NCBI RefSeq assembly: GCF_000260795.1
Contig: NZ_AJGU01000001.1
Span: forward strand, 1-64,000
From: Treponema sp. JC4
Lineage (GTDB): Bacteria > Spirochaetota > Spirochaetia > Treponematales > Treponemataceae
Reading direction: 5' to 3'
DNA: 64,000 bases
This document shows, one piece after another, positions 47,553 through 56,360 of this stretch. Below the pieces are notes generated by a model, which had not been told where the DNA came from, did no database searches, and saw only the letters and a program-made list of their open reading frames with translations. How positions within the stretch are numbered: position 1 is the stretch's first letter; each line of letters begins with the position of its first letter. A program made the position numbers and the translations under genes.

Positions 47553-49181
47553 ATGAGTTACCGAATTATCAATCCAGTTTTGTCGGGGTTTTATCCTTCG
47601 CCTAGTATTTGTGCGGCGGGAGGGAAGTTTTTTATGACGGCGGCTTCCTATACTTATTTTCCGGGGCTGCCGCTTTTTTCCAGTAAGAACGGGGTTTCGT
47701 GGGCGCAGATTGGAAATATTATTTCTTCCGGGGCGCAGCTGGATATGAGCGGGCGTGGAATTGAAAAAAGACTGATGACGCCGACTATCCGTTTTGATCC
47801 GAACTATGGTGAAAAGGGGCGTTTTTACTGCGTGGCAAATCAGGCGGATGGAATGGGAATTTTTCTTTGCTTTAGTGATTCGCCTGCTGAATGGTGGTCT
47901 AATCCCATCCATATTGACGGTGCTCACGGTTATGATCCTTCGATTTTTTTTGATGATGATGATAGTGTCTGGTACTGCGGAGTTCGGGAAGCAACTGAAG
48001 ATAAATTTTACGACAGTCAGAGTGAGGTTTTTCTTCAGCGTATAGACCTTGAAAGTGCCCGGCTTTTTGGCGAGCAGAAAATCATTTTGAAAAGTGATTC
48101 GCGCCGGACTGGCTGGATTGAAGGGCCTCATATTTTTAAGTACGACGGCATTTATTATCTTCTTTTCAGCGAAGGTGGATTTACCCTTAATCACGGGGTT
48201 AGTATTGCCCGTTCTGCTAAGATTGACCAGGACTGGCAGATAAAAGATACCAATCCGATTTTTACTCACCGCAACATGGGTAAGCAGGCAAAAATCATAA
48301 ACATTGGTCATGGGGATATTTACTGTGATAAGGACGGGCGCTGGTGGCTTGCTGTCAGTGGATGCCGCCCTTATGGTGATAAGCAGTCGCGTTTTATCAA
48401 TATGGACAGGGAAACTTTTATTCTGCCTGTGCGCTGGGAAGATGGCTGGCCTTTAATTGCGCCTGAAACGGGTAAGGTTGAAAATGCCTATAGTTTGAGC
48501 GGCCTTGTGGTTAAACGTGCTGATGATGATGCGGATGCGGTTATCACTCCTGTAATTGATGACTTTAATGAGGGGGCGCCGAATCCTTACTGGCTTACTA
48601 ACCGGGCTTTCTGCGAAAATCTGATTAAGTGGGATGAGGTTTCTGGAATGTTGAGGCTTTACGGGGGCGCTGCAATTCAGTCGGAAGAAAATCTTGCTAT
48701 GGTTGTGCGTCGTCAGACTGCTTTTTGTTATGAGGCCTGTACACAGCTTACCTGTCATTTTGTAAATCAGGGGGACTGCGCGGGTATTATCTGCTATCAG
48801 AATGAAAAATATAATCTGAGGTTGCAGTTTAAGTACCTGGGCATGGTGATTGCGATTCAGTTTATCCGTACGATTGACGGCAATGACGAGGTGGTAAAGG
48901 AAGAAATTATTGGCGGCGGTACTAACGAGTTCAATGGTATTTTCCGTATTGTTGCTGAAAAGCAGCTTTTGAAGTTTGAATTTGGTGCTGATGAGCGCAG
49001 TATGATGATTTTTGCGGCTGATGTTGATTCGAGTTTTTTGTCGCCTGATAAGTCGGGTGGCCGTTCGGGGGTAACTCTTGGCATGTTTGCCATTGCGGGC
49101 GGCGATTTTAATCAGAAGCAGTTTTATGCTGATTTTGACTGGTTTAAGTATGAGAACATTACAAGAGAATTCGTGTCCTAA
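47553..49181 (+). CDS. GH43-family glycoside hydrolase homologue lacking the general-base Asp
   Basis: I take ATG 47553; a longer frame runs through the R1 repeat. The 542-residue protein starts with NPVLSGFYPSPSIC. In GH43 enzymes this motif is normally PDPS, with Asp as the catalytic base; here it is Ser16. The pKa-modulating Asp (GYDPS, Asp128) and the general acid Glu (WIEGPH, Glu190) are present. The C-terminal third resembles the beta-sandwich found in beta-xylosidases (GH43 C2 domain). No signal peptide, so it is cytoplasmic, consistent with action on imported oligosaccharides if active at all. TATAAT lies six bases before the ATG and there is no ribosome-binding site. Confidence 0.85.
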   Translation: MSYRIINPVLSGFYPSPSICAAGGKFFMTAASYTYFPGLPLFSSKNGVSWAQIGNIISSGAQLDMSGRGIEKRLMTPTIRFDPNYGEKGRFYCVANQADGMGIFLCFSDSPAEWWSNPIHIDGAHGYDPSIFFDDDDSVWYCGVREATEDKFYDSQSEVFLQRIDLESARLFGEQKIILKSDSRRTGWIEGPHIFKYDGIYYLLFSEGGFTLNHGVSIARSAKIDQDWQIKDTNPIFTHRNMGKQAKIINIGHGDIYCDKDGRWWLAVSGCRPYGDKQSRFINMDRETFILPVRWEDGWPLIAPETGKVENAYSLSGLVVKRADDDADAVITPVIDDFNEGAPNPYWLTNRAFCENLIKWDEVSGMLRLYGGAAIQSEENLAMVVRRQTAFCYEACTQLTCHFVNQGDCAGIICYQNEKYNLRLQFKYLGMVIAIQFIRTIDGNDEVVKEEIIGGGTNEFNGIFRIVAEKQLLKFEFGADERSMMIFAADVDSSFLSPDKSGGRSGVTLGMFAIAGGDFNQKQFYADFDWFKYENITREFVS

Positions 49182-49184
49182 ATG

Positions 49185-49208
49185 CACTTAAGCCGTCAGG
49201 CTTAAGTG
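49185..49208. other. perfect ten-pair hairpin after the GH43 gene
   Basis: CACTTAAGCC, GTCA loop, GGCTTAAGTG. There is no T-run on either side, so it is not a classical terminator; it may protect the GH43 transcript's 3' end. Confidence 0.4.
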
Positions 49209-49258
49209 ATAGCCGGTGCGGAAGATTAATAGTTGTAGTGCAGATTACGACCGGCGCA

Positions 49259-49287
49259 TTGAAAATGAGCAATATTTTTATTATATT
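49259..49287 (+). promoter_or_regulatory. promoter of clpP
   Basis: TTGAAA (49259-49264), 17-base spacer, TATATT (49282-49287). The ribosome-binding site GAGGAA follows before ATG 49320. Confidence 0.65.
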
Positions 49288-49319
49288 TATAGAAAGTATA
49301 TTCACAGAGGAATAAAAAA

Positions 49320-49940
49320 ATGAAATCACTTTACGCATCTCCTCTTTTTGATGATGAAGACGAGGAAGAGAAAAAAAAGGCACCAGAGATGCCTGATCCG
49401 CTTACTGAAAAATTCTTAAAAACACGTCAGATTATCCTTTCGGGCGAAATCAATAAAGACCTGGCAGATAAGATTGTCCGCCAGCTTCTTGTTCTTGAAG
49501 CAGATGATGCTAAAAAAACAATCTACATGTACATTGATTCTCCTGGTGGTGATGTTGATGCCGGCTTTGCAATTTTTGATATGATCCGCTTTATCAAATG
49601 TCCTGTTGTTCTTGTTGGTATGGGTCTTATTGCCAGCGCTGCAACTCTTGTTCTTCTTGCTGTTCCAAAAGAAAAACGTCTTGGACTTCCAAACAGCCGC
49701 TACCTTATTCACCAGCCGATGAGCGGAATGAAGGGTGTTGCAACTGATATTGAAATCCACGCAAAGGAAATGGAAAAAACTAAGGCTTTGCTTAACAAGC
49801 TGATTGCTGATGAAACAGGAACTCCGCTTGAGCAGGTTACTCAGGATACAAACCGCGATTACTGGCTTGATTCTGAAGAAGCTGTAAAATACGGTCTTAT
49901 CAGCAAGATTGTTACAAAACGCACAGATTTGCCTAAATAA
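49320..49940 (+). CDS. clpP: ATP-dependent Clp protease proteolytic subunit
   Basis: ClpP forms the tetradecameric peptidase used with ClpX or ClpA. The 206-residue protein has a charged N-terminal extension rich in D, E and K (residues 11-20). The triad is visible: Ser106 in IASAAT, His131 in YLIHQP and Asp180 in TNRDYWLD. The canonical GQAASMA context around the Ser is replaced by GLIASAATL, so it may be one of two ClpP isoforms. It is co-transcribed with the GNAT fusion gene two bases downstream. Confidence 0.93.
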   Translation: MKSLYASPLFDDEDEEEKKKAPEMPDPLTEKFLKTRQIILSGEINKDLADKIVRQLLVLEADDAKKTIYMYIDSPGGDVDAGFAIFDMIRFIKCPVVLVGMGLIASAATLVLLAVPKEKRLGLPNSRYLIHQPMSGMKGVATDIEIHAKEMEKTKALLNKLIADETGTPLEQVTQDTNRDYWLDSEEAVKYGLISKIVTKRTDLPK

Positions 49941-49942
49941 CT

Positions 49943-50839
49943 ATGACATTTACTTTAAACGACGGCCTTATAGAACAGATAATTTCCGCTATGGAAAATC
50001 AGGAAAGAAGCTTCGTACTGAGTGCTGATTCCTCTTCCCTGCTGGAAAAAACTGCCGACGTTAAAGCTGATGATAATCTTTTTTACGAACTGCCTGAATG
50101 GAATCCATCAGATGGTTTTGAACTTAGAGAAGCGTTTGTAGATCAGCTTCACATTCCTCAGGTAAAAAAGGAATTGAAGGAGGTTCTGCATTCGGGAAGG
50201 GGGGTATTTAAGAATTTTAGAAATGTTCTGAAAAATTATCCCGACGCTGATAAACGATGGCATATTTTTAAACACAAGTTTATGTCGGCACGTATCAACG
50301 ACTGGTATAATTCTTTGCGAGAGGTGTGGGGACTAGAAAAGTTAGATTATTTTTCGGAAACCGATGAAGATTTAGTTCATGATGATTTTTCATTTGAAGA
50401 GTATAAGTCGGGCGAAAATCAAAAGGAAGTCCTTCAGCAAACCTGCGCTTTTTTGACAGACGATAGTTCGGAATTACCGGACGATTTTAGAAAATCATAC
50501 TACACTTTGCTTGAAGACAGATTCAAAACTTACGACCTTGTAGGACAAAAAGGAGTTTTGTGCCGTTCTCAGGCAGATGAATTTGCGGGTTGTATTACCG
50601 CAGCTGTTATGGTTGGAAATCAGGAAAAAACGATGGTTATGACAAGTTTTTTTGTTCCTGAAAACTTCCGTGGACTTGGAATTGGTACGGAGTTAGTAAA
50701 TTTACTTCTTAATCAGCTGAGAGTTCAGGGAAAAAAATGGATTTTACTGCCAAATATTTTTATTCCGTCTTTTTTTGAACCGTTATTAATACGCAGAGGT
50801 TTCAGAAAAATCAGAAACGGATTTGTTGCAGAAATCTAA
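49943..50839 (+). CDS. UPF0158-GNAT fusion protein
   Basis: The 298-residue protein has two parts. Residues 50-140 match the UPF0158 pattern: GFELREAFVDQL, KKELKEVLHSGRGVFKNFRNVLKNYPDADKRWHIFKHKFM and INDWYNSLREV. Residues 165-298 form a GNAT acetyltransferase: SFFVPENFRGLGIGTELVNLLL has the acetyl-CoA loop (R-G-L-G-I-G). The substrate is unknown. The start is two bases after the clpP stop, so it is in the clpP operon. Confidence 0.8.
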   Translation: MTFTLNDGLIEQIISAMENQERSFVLSADSSSLLEKTADVKADDNLFYELPEWNPSDGFELREAFVDQLHIPQVKKELKEVLHSGRGVFKNFRNVLKNYPDADKRWHIFKHKFMSARINDWYNSLREVWGLEKLDYFSETDEDLVHDDFSFEEYKSGENQKEVLQQTCAFLTDDSSELPDDFRKSYYTLLEDRFKTYDLVGQKGVLCRSQADEFAGCITAAVMVGNQEKTMVMTSFFVPENFRGLGIGTELVNLLLNQLRVQGKKWILLPNIFIPSFFEPLLIRRGFRKIRNGFVAEI

Positions 50840-50890
50840 TTTATTTTTAGCGCACAGCGCAGTTTACATTTATTTAATTAGGAGTTTCAC

Positions 50891-51715
50891 ATGGCTTACA
50901 GACACGATAATCGTGAATTTGAAATTAACGAAGAACAGGTTGCAGATTTTCTTCAGAATGCAGTAGAAAAGGTTCGTACATCTGAAGATGTTGATGTTCT
51001 TGCTCAGCTTAGCAAGCTTTTTAAGAAAAATGTTTCTCTTACAGTACGCAAATATGTTATTGCCCTTATGCTTAAGGAATCTTTGAAACATTACCGCTTC
51101 TTTGGAAATAAAGTTAGAAATGATAAATTCTCTCGTACAGACAGAAACGACAGAAATGACCGCCGTGACAATCATTCAAGAAACGAATATAAAACTTCTT
51201 TCCGTCAGGAAAAAACAGAGGATGAAGCAGCTGCTGAAACTACAGAAGAAAGACCTCGTCATCCACGCGTAGAAATCCCAGAAGCTGATGCAATTTCTAT
51301 CTTCATCAGCATTGGTAAAAACCGTCGTGTTTACCCACGTGATTTAGTTGGTATTCTTATTGCAATTGCTGGTCTTGACCGCGAACGCATTGGTGACATC
51401 AAGGTTCTTGCTAACTACTCTTTTGTTCAGCTTTACAAGGATGATGCTCAGCAGGCTATCGATAAATTGAACGGTTATGACTACCGCGGACGCAAGCTTG
51501 CTGTAAGCTATTCTCGCCAGAAGTCTGAAGGTGAGGATGCTGAAGCTGATTACGCACAGGACGCTGGTTCAGAAACTGTTTCTGACAAAATTGATTCAGG
51601 TTACGAAGCACCTGCAAGCATGACAGAGCAGGATATGGCAGCAGAAGATGCAGCAGCACTTGCAGCGGCAGAAAAGGCTGCGGATAATGAGCCATTTGGT
51701 GAGAGAAGAGTCTAA
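50891..51715 (+). CDS. stand-alone DbpA-type RNA-binding domain protein
   Basis: The 274-residue protein has a helical N-terminus (residues 1-75) and an Arg/Asp/Asn-rich linker (about 75-100, containing RNDRNDRRDNHSRN). A DbpA-type RRM follows at about residues 130-205 (AISIFISIGKNRRVYPRDLVGILIAIAGLDRERIGDIKVLANYSFVQL). The tail is acidic and Ala-rich. That RRM normally sits at the C-terminus of the DEAD-box helicase DbpA, but no helicase motifs are present here. It may bind rRNA or serve as an RNA chaperone. TAGGAG precedes the ATG. Confidence 0.78.
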   Translation: MAYRHDNREFEINEEQVADFLQNAVEKVRTSEDVDVLAQLSKLFKKNVSLTVRKYVIALMLKESLKHYRFFGNKVRNDKFSRTDRNDRNDRRDNHSRNEYKTSFRQEKTEDEAAAETTEERPRHPRVEIPEADAISIFISIGKNRRVYPRDLVGILIAIAGLDRERIGDIKVLANYSFVQLYKDDAQQAIDKLNGYDYRGRKLAVSYSRQKSEGEDAEADYAQDAGSETVSDKIDSGYEAPASMTEQDMAAEDAAALAAAEKAADNEPFGERRV

Positions 51716-51740
51716 GACTCTTCCTGATTGATAGCAGACC

Positions 51741-51769
51741 GTTAAGAAAATTGCGTGAGCAATTTTTAG
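51741..51769. repeat. small hairpin repeat (copy 2)
   Basis: GTTAAGAAAATTGC, four-base loop, GCAATTTTTAG. Closely related to 19697-19729. Flanking AGACC/GGTCT bases extend the stem. Confidence 0.6.
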
Positions 51770-51811
51770 GTCTACCTGCTTGAATTTTTAAGTAGGAGTT
51801 TGGGCTAAAAT

Positions 51812-51848
51812 ATGACCTTCTGCCATTGAGCGGGGGTCATTTTTTTTG
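51812..51848 (+). terminator. intrinsic terminator before the MBL-hydrolase gene
   Basis: ATGACC (51812-51817) pairs with GGTCAT (51835-51840), followed by nine T. It would end transcripts from the RRM gene. Confidence 0.7.
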
Positions 51849-51859
51849 AGTTTGTGAAA

Positions 51860-52543
51860 ATGGATAAGTTTTATTGCTTACAGACCGGCGTGTTCGGTGT
51901 AAATACTTATATTGTTCCGCTTGAAGAAAAGGGGAGCGGGGATAGCGACCTGCGTCCCGCGCTTGTAGTGGACCCTGCGGCCTGCATGCTTACAGGAGAC
52001 GCTTCTAAAATCACAGGTTTTCTGGCTCAGAAAAAGCTTACCTGCCGGGCAATTCTTCTTACGCACAGCCATTTTGACCACATTATGGGAATCAGCGTGA
52101 TTAAAAAGGCCTTCCCGGACGCTAAGGTTTACGTGCACAAGGCTGAGGCTGGGGAGCTAGGTTGTGCTGAGCGGGGTGAGGCCGGCGGCATTATAAACCG
52201 CAGCATTCTTTCTTCTTTTGAGATGGAAGCGGTTCTGGAGGGCGTTGCAAACCAGCCGGAGGCGGATGTCCTGCTCAACGGTGGGGAAGTGCTTTTTAAC
52301 GACTGGAAGGTAATTCACACGCCGGGGCATTCGCCTGGTTCTGTATGTTACTACAGCGAAAAAGCAGGGCTTCTTCTTAGTGGCGATACTATGTTTTACC
52401 ACAGCTGGGGAAGAACTGATATGCAGGGTGGTAACGAGGCTCAGATTTACGCAAGCCTTTCTTTGCTGAAAAAAACTGTAAAAGCCGGGACTTTAGTGTT
52501 ACCTGGCCACGACCATTTTGGTTTTAAAATAGAAGAAAATTAG
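51860..52543 (+). CDS. MBL-fold metallo-hydrolase (glyoxalase II-like)
   Basis: From ATG 51860 the protein has 227 residues. It has the metal-binding THSHFDH (HxHxDH), HTPGHSPGS and GDTMFYHSWGR motifs, and LPGHDHF at the C-terminus. The family hydrolyses thioesters and related substrates; the substrate here is unknown. A GTG two codons earlier is possible. It starts an apparent operon with the Gld-type ABC genes ten bases downstream. Confidence 0.85.
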   Translation: MDKFYCLQTGVFGVNTYIVPLEEKGSGDSDLRPALVVDPAACMLTGDASKITGFLAQKKLTCRAILLTHSHFDHIMGISVIKKAFPDAKVYVHKAEAGELGCAERGEAGGIINRSILSSFEMEAVLEGVANQPEADVLLNGGEVLFNDWKVIHTPGHSPGSVCYYSEKAGLLLSGDTMFYHSWGRTDMQGGNEAQIYASLSLLKKTVKAGTLVLPGHDHFGFKIEEN

Positions 52544-52552
52544 GAGGTTTTT

Positions 52553-53509
52553 ATGATAGATGTATCCCACGTTTCCCGAAACTTCGGGGATTTTCGTGCG
52601 GTAAGTGACGTTAGTTTTTCTATTCCTAAAGGTCAAATTGTTGGTCTTTTGGGTCCTAACGGAGCCGGAAAAACTACGACAATGCGAATGATTACGGGCT
52701 TTTTAGCTCCTTCAGCCGGCGAAATATTTATTGATGGAAGAAATATCCAGGAGTCGCCGGTAGAAGCAAAGCAGAAAATCGGTTATATGCCGGAAAGTGC
52801 GCCTTTGTATGGCGACATGATTGTTGAAGATTATCTGCGCTACATTGCAGAGATTCAGGGTGAAAATCCTGAAGAAAAGCTTCCGCTTTTGTGTAAGGAA
52901 TGCGGTCTTAAAGAAGTAATGAGCAAAAATATCAGCGAGCTTAGCCGTGGTAACCGACAGCGAGTTGCTCTTGCTCATGCACTTATGCACGACCCAGAAA
53001 TTCTGATTCTGGATGAGCCTACTTCCGGTCTGGACCCTAACCAGGTTGAAGACGTTCGCGCAATTATCCGTGAGATTGGTAAAACCCGAACTGTAATTGT
53101 TTCTACCCATATTTTGAGCGAAGTTGAAACCTTGTGTTCCCGCGCAATCATCATAAGCGGTGGTAAGCTTGTTGCGGATTCTTCTATAGAAGAACTTAAG
53201 GAACGCTTTGGACACGAGCTTTCTGTAAAAATTACGGTGGGCGGCTCTTTTGAAGACGTAAGCGCAAAACTTAAGGGCCTAGCCGGCGTTGCAAATGTTA
53301 CTCTGCTTGGTAGCGAAAATGTGAATGGTCCTGCTGCGTCGGAGACAGCCTTGAACAACATTCTCATCAGCGTGAGCGGTAACGAAGAAATCCGTCCGGC
53401 TGTGGCTAAGACCTGTGTTGAAAACGGCTTTAATCTTTACGAAATATCAGTTCAGAAAAACAGTCTTGAGGACGTATTCCACGCCCTTACAGAAAAGGCT
53501 GAAAAGTAG
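52553..53509 (+). CDS. ABC transporter ATPase, GldA-like
   Basis: The 318-residue ATPase has GLLGPNGAGKTTTMRMITGF (Walker A), signature LSRGNRQRVALAHALM (the usual LSGGQ is LSRGN), and ILILDEPTSGLDPNQ (Walker B). A C-terminal accessory domain follows (about residues 215-318). The set of this gene plus an ABC-2 permease, a GldG protein and a DUF4340 protein matches the gldAFG cassette seen in many non-gliding bacteria. The exported substrate is unknown. Confidence 0.88.
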   Translation: MIDVSHVSRNFGDFRAVSDVSFSIPKGQIVGLLGPNGAGKTTTMRMITGFLAPSAGEIFIDGRNIQESPVEAKQKIGYMPESAPLYGDMIVEDYLRYIAEIQGENPEEKLPLLCKECGLKEVMSKNISELSRGNRQRVALAHALMHDPEILILDEPTSGLDPNQVEDVRAIIREIGKTRTVIVSTHILSEVETLCSRAIIISGGKLVADSSIEELKERFGHELSVKITVGGSFEDVSAKLKGLAGVANVTLLGSENVNGPAASETALNNILISVSGNEEIRPAVAKTCVENGFNLYEISVQKNSLEDVFHALTEKAEK

Positions 53510-53524
53510 TGGGGTGGCGCAAAA

Positions 53525-54247
53525 ATGAAATCAAATAGAAAAAATCCTGCGCTGATAATTTTTACGCGCGAATTTAAATCATATTTTACAAGCCCTGTGG
53601 CTTACATTGTTACAGGTCTCTTTTTAATCATCTCTGGAATTATGTTCTTTTCTACATTCTTCCTTAATAACCGTGCAGAAATGCGTCAGTTCTTTGGACT
53701 TCTTCCAATCATGCTGAGCTTTTTTGTTCCGGCTCTTACAATGCGTCTTTTTGCAGAAGAAAAACGCAGCGGTTCGCTTGAAACTTTGATGACCCTGCCG
53801 GTTACCGAAGTTGACGTTGTTACCGGAAAGTATTTTGCAAGTCTTGCAGGCACTTTGATTATGCTGGTGCCAAGTCTTTTTTATGTAATCACCCTTGAGA
53901 TTTTTGGTGCTCCGGATTACGGCCCGATTATCGGCGGTTACATCGGCGCAATCTTTTTGAGTGCAAGCTTTACTGCAATCGGAATTTTTGCTTCATCAGT
54001 CACAAAAAATCAGATTATCGCTTTCTTTACAGGCTTTATCATCTGTATTGTTTTGACTTTGATTGATGTATTCCTGGTTTTGCTTCCGGCTCCGCTTGTA
54101 AGCTTTTTGAGCTTTATTTCGGCAAGCTCTCACTTTACTTCAATTTCGCGCGGAATTATTGATACCCGCGATTTGCTTTATTTTATTTCGCTGACATCAC
54201 TTTTCTTTGTAATTACTGTAAAAGTTCAGCAGCAGGAGAGTAAGTAA
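53525..54247 (+). CDS. ABC-2 type permease, GldF-like
   Basis: The 240-residue protein has six hydrophobic segments. The first region ALIIFTREFKSYFTSPVAYIVTGLFLIISG is typical of GldF-like permeases, and LRAEMRQFF/MRLFAEEKRSGSLETLMTLPVTE is the conserved loop. It lies 15 bases after the ATPase gene and before the GldG-like gene. Confidence 0.85.
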   Translation: MKSNRKNPALIIFTREFKSYFTSPVAYIVTGLFLIISGIMFFSTFFLNNRAEMRQFFGLLPIMLSFFVPALTMRLFAEEKRSGSLETLMTLPVTEVDVVTGKYFASLAGTLIMLVPSLFYVITLEIFGAPDYGPIIGGYIGAIFLSASFTAIGIFASSVTKNQIIAFFTGFIICIVLTLIDVFLVLLPAPLVSFLSFISASSHFTSISRGIIDTRDLLYFISLTSLFFVITVKVQQQESK

Positions 54248-54248
54248 G

Positions 54249-56360
54249 ATGAAAAAATTCTTGAAATGGTTAAAAAGTCCTGCCAGTGACTTTGCGCTTT
54301 TTATTCTTCTATTAATTCTGGCAAATTTGGCTGCCCACAATGCCTTCCTCCGCTTTGATTTGACAGCTCCAAAATCTTATTCGCTGTCTAAGGCCAGCCG
54401 TTCAATTGTAAAAAATATTGAAGAGCCTTTGAATGTGCGCGTTTTCTTTGCTGATAACCTTCCGGCTCCTTACAACGGGGTTGCTCAGTACGTAAAGGAT
54501 ATTCTTGTAGAGTATAAGGGCGCTGCCAACTCAAAATTCAGCGTAAACTACATGGATATGTCTAAGCCTGAAAATGAAAAGATTGCCCGCGAATACGGAC
54601 TTCATCAGATTCAGATTCAGGAAGTAAAAAACAACGAAGTAGGCTTTAAGCAGGCTTATATGGGAATTGTTGTTTCTTACGGAGACAGCATTGAGCTGAT
54701 GGACGGAATTACTTCTGTTGACGGCTTTGAATATTCTTTGACAACAAAGATTTCCAAAATGATTAGCCTTTCTGACACTCTTGCAGGACTTGCCGGCGGA
54801 GAGAAAATTACTTTGACTCTCTATACAAGTGATGCACTTTCAAGCTTTAGAGGTCAGGCAGAAGATGCTTTGAGAGAAGGCGTTGCTGCGGCTAATAAGA
54901 AGAACCTTGACCGTCTTGCCTTCCGCGTTGTTAGCCCGGCTGCCGGTGAGGTTGACGGACTTTGTGAAAAATATGGACTTCCTCGTTTGAACGTTCAGGG
55001 AAAGACCGGAGCTGTAGAAACTGCCGTTTTTGGCGCTGTTCTTGAATATGGAGAAAAGTTTGCCCTTCTTCCTGTTCAGATCCGCCGTTCTTTGTTCGGT
55101 TATGGTGTTGGCGGCCTTGATGATGTAGAAGGCACAGTTTCTTCTGCCCTTGAATCGCTTCTTTCTAAGACTACAAAAATCGGTTACATCACAGGACACG
55201 GAGAAGTTTCGCGAGAGGCTCAGGCAAATCCTTATGGTCAGCAGGATATGAATAACGCTGCTAACTTTGAAGCAATTCTTTCTGATATGTACGAGCTTTC
55301 GGATATCGACTTGAGTAAGGATGAAATTCCTGTTGATATGGGACTTGTAATTGTAAACGGCCCTAAAGCTGACTTCAGCGAGACAGAACTTTACAAGCTC
55401 GACCAGTTTATCATGAAGGGCGGAAACGTGCTTTTCTTTGTTGACGGTGTAGTTCCAGGTCAGCAGGATTATTACGGAAACGTAAGTTTTACTCCAAACG
55501 AGGTGAACATTGACCGCCTGCTTGAAAAATACGGGGTAAGTCGTGGAAAGAACCTTGTTCTTGATAAAAACTGCTACACACAGAGCGACCGCCAGACTGG
55601 AAAAATGAACCTTTACTGGGTTCCTGTTTTGCAGAAAAACTCTCTGGCTAAAAAGAACGTAATCACAAAAAATCTTGGTTACGTAATCATGCTGATGAAC
55701 TCTTCTCTTGATGTGACTGGGGCTGAGGCTAACAAAAATCTTCGTACTACAGTTCTTGCTAAGTCTTCTGAAAATTCCTGGACAATGGACAAGAACATTA
55801 TGCTTAATCCAAACCTTATGATGCCGCCGGCAGAAAAAGATAAGATTAAGGCTCAGAATCTTGCAGTTCTGCTTGAAGGTAAGTTTGACTCTGCCTTTGA
55901 AAGTGCACCGGAGCTTCCGGAAAGTGAAGAAAGTGAGGATGCAGGTGCAAGTGCCGTTAACGACGCTGCTTCAACAGATTTTTCAAAAATCGAAAGTAAC
56001 GCCCATCTTAAAGCTGGTGTTCAGAGCGGAAAAATCATTGTTTTCTCTTCTTCGAACATTACAACAGCTCAGGTTATGGACGGGAATGCCAGCGGTAACC
56101 CGATTGCAATGTTCCTTTTGAATGCGGTTGATTACCTCAACGGTAATGAAGACTTCTGTACAATGCGTACAAAGGGACTTTCAATTAATACCCTGACTGT
56201 GAAATCTGCAGCTTTTGCAAAAATCATGCAGTATTTTAATCAGTTTGGTCTTGTTGCTCTTGTTGCCGTATGTGGTCTTGTAATTCTTAAGAAACGCAGT
56301 GCCCGCCGAAAGCAGATTGATGAAAAATATAATCCTGATGATGAAAGGAGAATTAAATAA
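54249..56360 (+). CDS. GldG-like exported/membrane protein
   Basis: The 703-residue protein has an N-terminal hydrophobic segment (FALFILLLILANLAAHNAF), a large extracytoplasmic region with LRFDLTAPKSYSLSKASRSIVKN and VRVFFADNLPAPYNGV, the ABC-accessory fold (KIGYITGHGEVS), and a C-terminal membrane helix near residues 655-680. This is the Gldg family pattern. It begins one base after the permease stop and precedes the DUF4340 gene by no gap. Confidence 0.85.
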   Translation: MKKFLKWLKSPASDFALFILLLILANLAAHNAFLRFDLTAPKSYSLSKASRSIVKNIEEPLNVRVFFADNLPAPYNGVAQYVKDILVEYKGAANSKFSVNYMDMSKPENEKIAREYGLHQIQIQEVKNNEVGFKQAYMGIVVSYGDSIELMDGITSVDGFEYSLTTKISKMISLSDTLAGLAGGEKITLTLYTSDALSSFRGQAEDALREGVAAANKKNLDRLAFRVVSPAAGEVDGLCEKYGLPRLNVQGKTGAVETAVFGAVLEYGEKFALLPVQIRRSLFGYGVGGLDDVEGTVSSALESLLSKTTKIGYITGHGEVSREAQANPYGQQDMNNAANFEAILSDMYELSDIDLSKDEIPVDMGLVIVNGPKADFSETELYKLDQFIMKGGNVLFFVDGVVPGQQDYYGNVSFTPNEVNIDRLLEKYGVSRGKNLVLDKNCYTQSDRQTGKMNLYWVPVLQKNSLAKKNVITKNLGYVIMLMNSSLDVTGAEANKNLRTTVLAKSSENSWTMDKNIMLNPNLMMPPAEKDKIKAQNLAVLLEGKFDSAFESAPELPESEESEDAGASAVNDAASTDFSKIESNAHLKAGVQSGKIIVFSSSNITTAQVMDGNASGNPIAMFLLNAVDYLNGNEDFCTMRTKGLSINTLTVKSAAFAKIMQYFNQFGLVALVAVCGLVILKKRSARRKQIDEKYNPDDERRIK

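Noticed and set aside
49185-49208. Classical terminator after the GH43 gene
   Set aside because: The ten-pair stem lacks a T-run on either strand.
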